Source of the DNA: Candidatus Omnitrophota bacterium
Lineage (GTDB): Bacteria; Omnitrophota; Gorgyraeia; Aquiviventales; Aquiviventaceae
Reading direction: 5' to 3'
Assembly: GCA_016206725.1 (NCBI GenBank)
Contig: JACQRA010000135.1
Location: 1-5,231, forward strand
Length of the DNA: 5,231 bases
Both the position numbers and the translations under genes were made by a program. Positions 4,663 to 5,231 of this stretch are shown here, one piece after another. Position 1 is the stretch's first letter. The number at the start of each line of letters is the position of its first letter. The notes under the pieces were generated by a model that had not been told where the DNA came from, ran no database searches, and saw only the letters and a list, made by a program, of their open reading frames with translations.

Positions 4663-5189
4663 TGGCCGTCTTAAAAGTGACGAAACTCGGCAACCCAGTC
4701 CTGCGCAAACCCTGCGAGGCGATCCCGAAAGAAGCCATCGGTTCTACGGAGCTGCAGCGCTTCATCCGCGACATGATTGATACGATGCACGAGGAGGACG
4801 GCGTCGGTATCGCCGCCAACCAGGTGGGCTCGTCAAAACAGTTGGCGGTCATCGAAGTCAGCGACAACCGACGCTATCCCGGTAAGCCGCACATTCCGCT
4901 GACCGTCCTGATCAACCCGCGGATCGTGGGCGCCTCCAAGAAACTCATCGAGGATTGGGAGGGCTGCCTGAGCGTCAATGACATGCGCGGCCGCGTGCCG
5001 CGGGCCGAGTGGGTGGATGTCGAGGCGTTCAATCAGAAGGGAGAGCGCATGAAATTCCACGCGGAAGGCTTCTTCGCCCGCGTCCTCCAGCACGAGTGCG
5101 ACCACCTCGCCGGCAAGGTCTACCTCGACCGCATGCCCCACCTCACCACGCTCTCCCACCTTCCAGAATTCGTCCGCTTCTGGCAGTAA
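4662..5189 (+). CDS. def: Peptide deformylase
   Basis: Peptide deformylase removes the N-formyl group from nascent bacterial proteins in the cytoplasm, using a bound Fe2+ or similar metal. All three signature motifs are present in 175 residues: GVGIAANQ (47-54), EGCLS (100-104) with metal ligand Cys102, and QHECDH (143-148) with ligands His144 and His148 and catalytic Glu145. After EGCLSV the usual proline is Asn106, within NDMRGRVPRAEW; the rest of that segment is typical. The ATG at 4662 shares its A with the TGA of the upstream GNAT gene and gives the normal family N-terminus (AVLKVTKLGNPVLR). An upstream in-frame ATG at 4566 would add 32 residues unlike the family. No Shine-Dalgarno precedes 4662, so translation probably depends on coupling. 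The usual neighbour fmt is not next to it within the window. Confidence 0.96.
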   Translation: MAVLKVTKLGNPVLRKPCEAIPKEAIGSTELQRFIRDMIDTMHEEDGVGIAANQVGSSKQLAVIEVSDNRRYPGKPHIPLTVLINPRIVGASKKLIEDWEGCLSVNDMRGRVPRAEWVDVEAFNQKGERMKFHAEGFFARVLQHECDHLAGKVYLDRMPHLTTLSHLPEFVRFWQ

Positions 5190-5231
5190 ACCGCTTACTC
5201 GTTTATATTGTTGCTGAATATTACGTAACTC
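5190..5231. other. AT-rich tail after def, no recognisable feature
   Basis: These 42 bases are clearly more AT-rich than the rest of the window. I see no hairpin with a T-run, no start codon with a ribosome binding site and no convincing promoter. It may be the beginning of an intergenic region. Confidence 0.5.

Overview
This is a compact, high-GC (about 60% by eye) bacterial chromosomal segment with seven protein-coding genes, almost no intergenic DNA, and no RNA gene, mobile element or CRISPR array that I can see. The gene set is a DUF819 membrane protein, an NlpC/P60 lipoprotein, a stand-alone Lrp/AsnC-type ligand-binding domain, a Thermus-type 7Fe ferredoxin, a bacterial Elp3, a YjdJ-type acetyltransferase and peptide deformylase. 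The deformylase and the lipobox make it bacterial. A single-protein bacterial Elp3 beside a Thermus-type ferredoxin suggests an environmental lineage such as Nitrospirota, NC10 or Chloroflexi-like bacteria. That placement is inference and weak.

Layout. Positions 1-2077 hold a leftward pair: an NlpC/P60 peptidase (1103-2077), then a DUF819 membrane protein (1-1106) that overlaps it by ATGA and runs off the left edge about ten residues before its expected end. The DUF819 gene is easy to miss because it has no stop codon inside the window and sits among several spurious frames. A 61-bp divergent promoter region (2078-2138) separates this pair from a rightward pair: a 75-aa RAM-domain protein (2139-2366) and a ferredoxin (2382-2696). 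The ferredoxin runs tail-to-tail into leftward elp3 (2689-4269), with an 8-bp overlap of the coding ends. A second divergent region (4270-4344) separates elp3 from a rightward pair: a small GNAT protein (4345-4662) and def (4662-5189), joined by TGATG. The last 42 bases (5190-5231) are AT-rich and hold nothing I can name.

How the parts may work together. The NlpC/P60 enzyme probably trims murein peptides outside the cytoplasmic membrane. The translationally coupled DUF819 protein is a candidate carrier for a product of that reaction; this is a hypothesis. elp3 and def both belong to translation (wobble-uridine modification and removal of N-terminal formyl groups). The ferredoxin could supply electrons to a radical-SAM enzyme such as Elp3, but only the convergent position supports that.

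The most distinctive regulatory pattern is at three gene starts (NlpC, RAM, GNAT). Each lacks a Shine-Dalgarno sequence and has a -10-like hexamer ending only 9-12 nt before the ATG, as expected for leaderless or near-leaderless mRNAs. The operon-internal ferredoxin, in contrast, has a strong AGGAGG. A 7-bp tandem repeat lies inside the 5' end of the lipoprotein gene. I found no clear novel defence, mobile or biosynthetic system.
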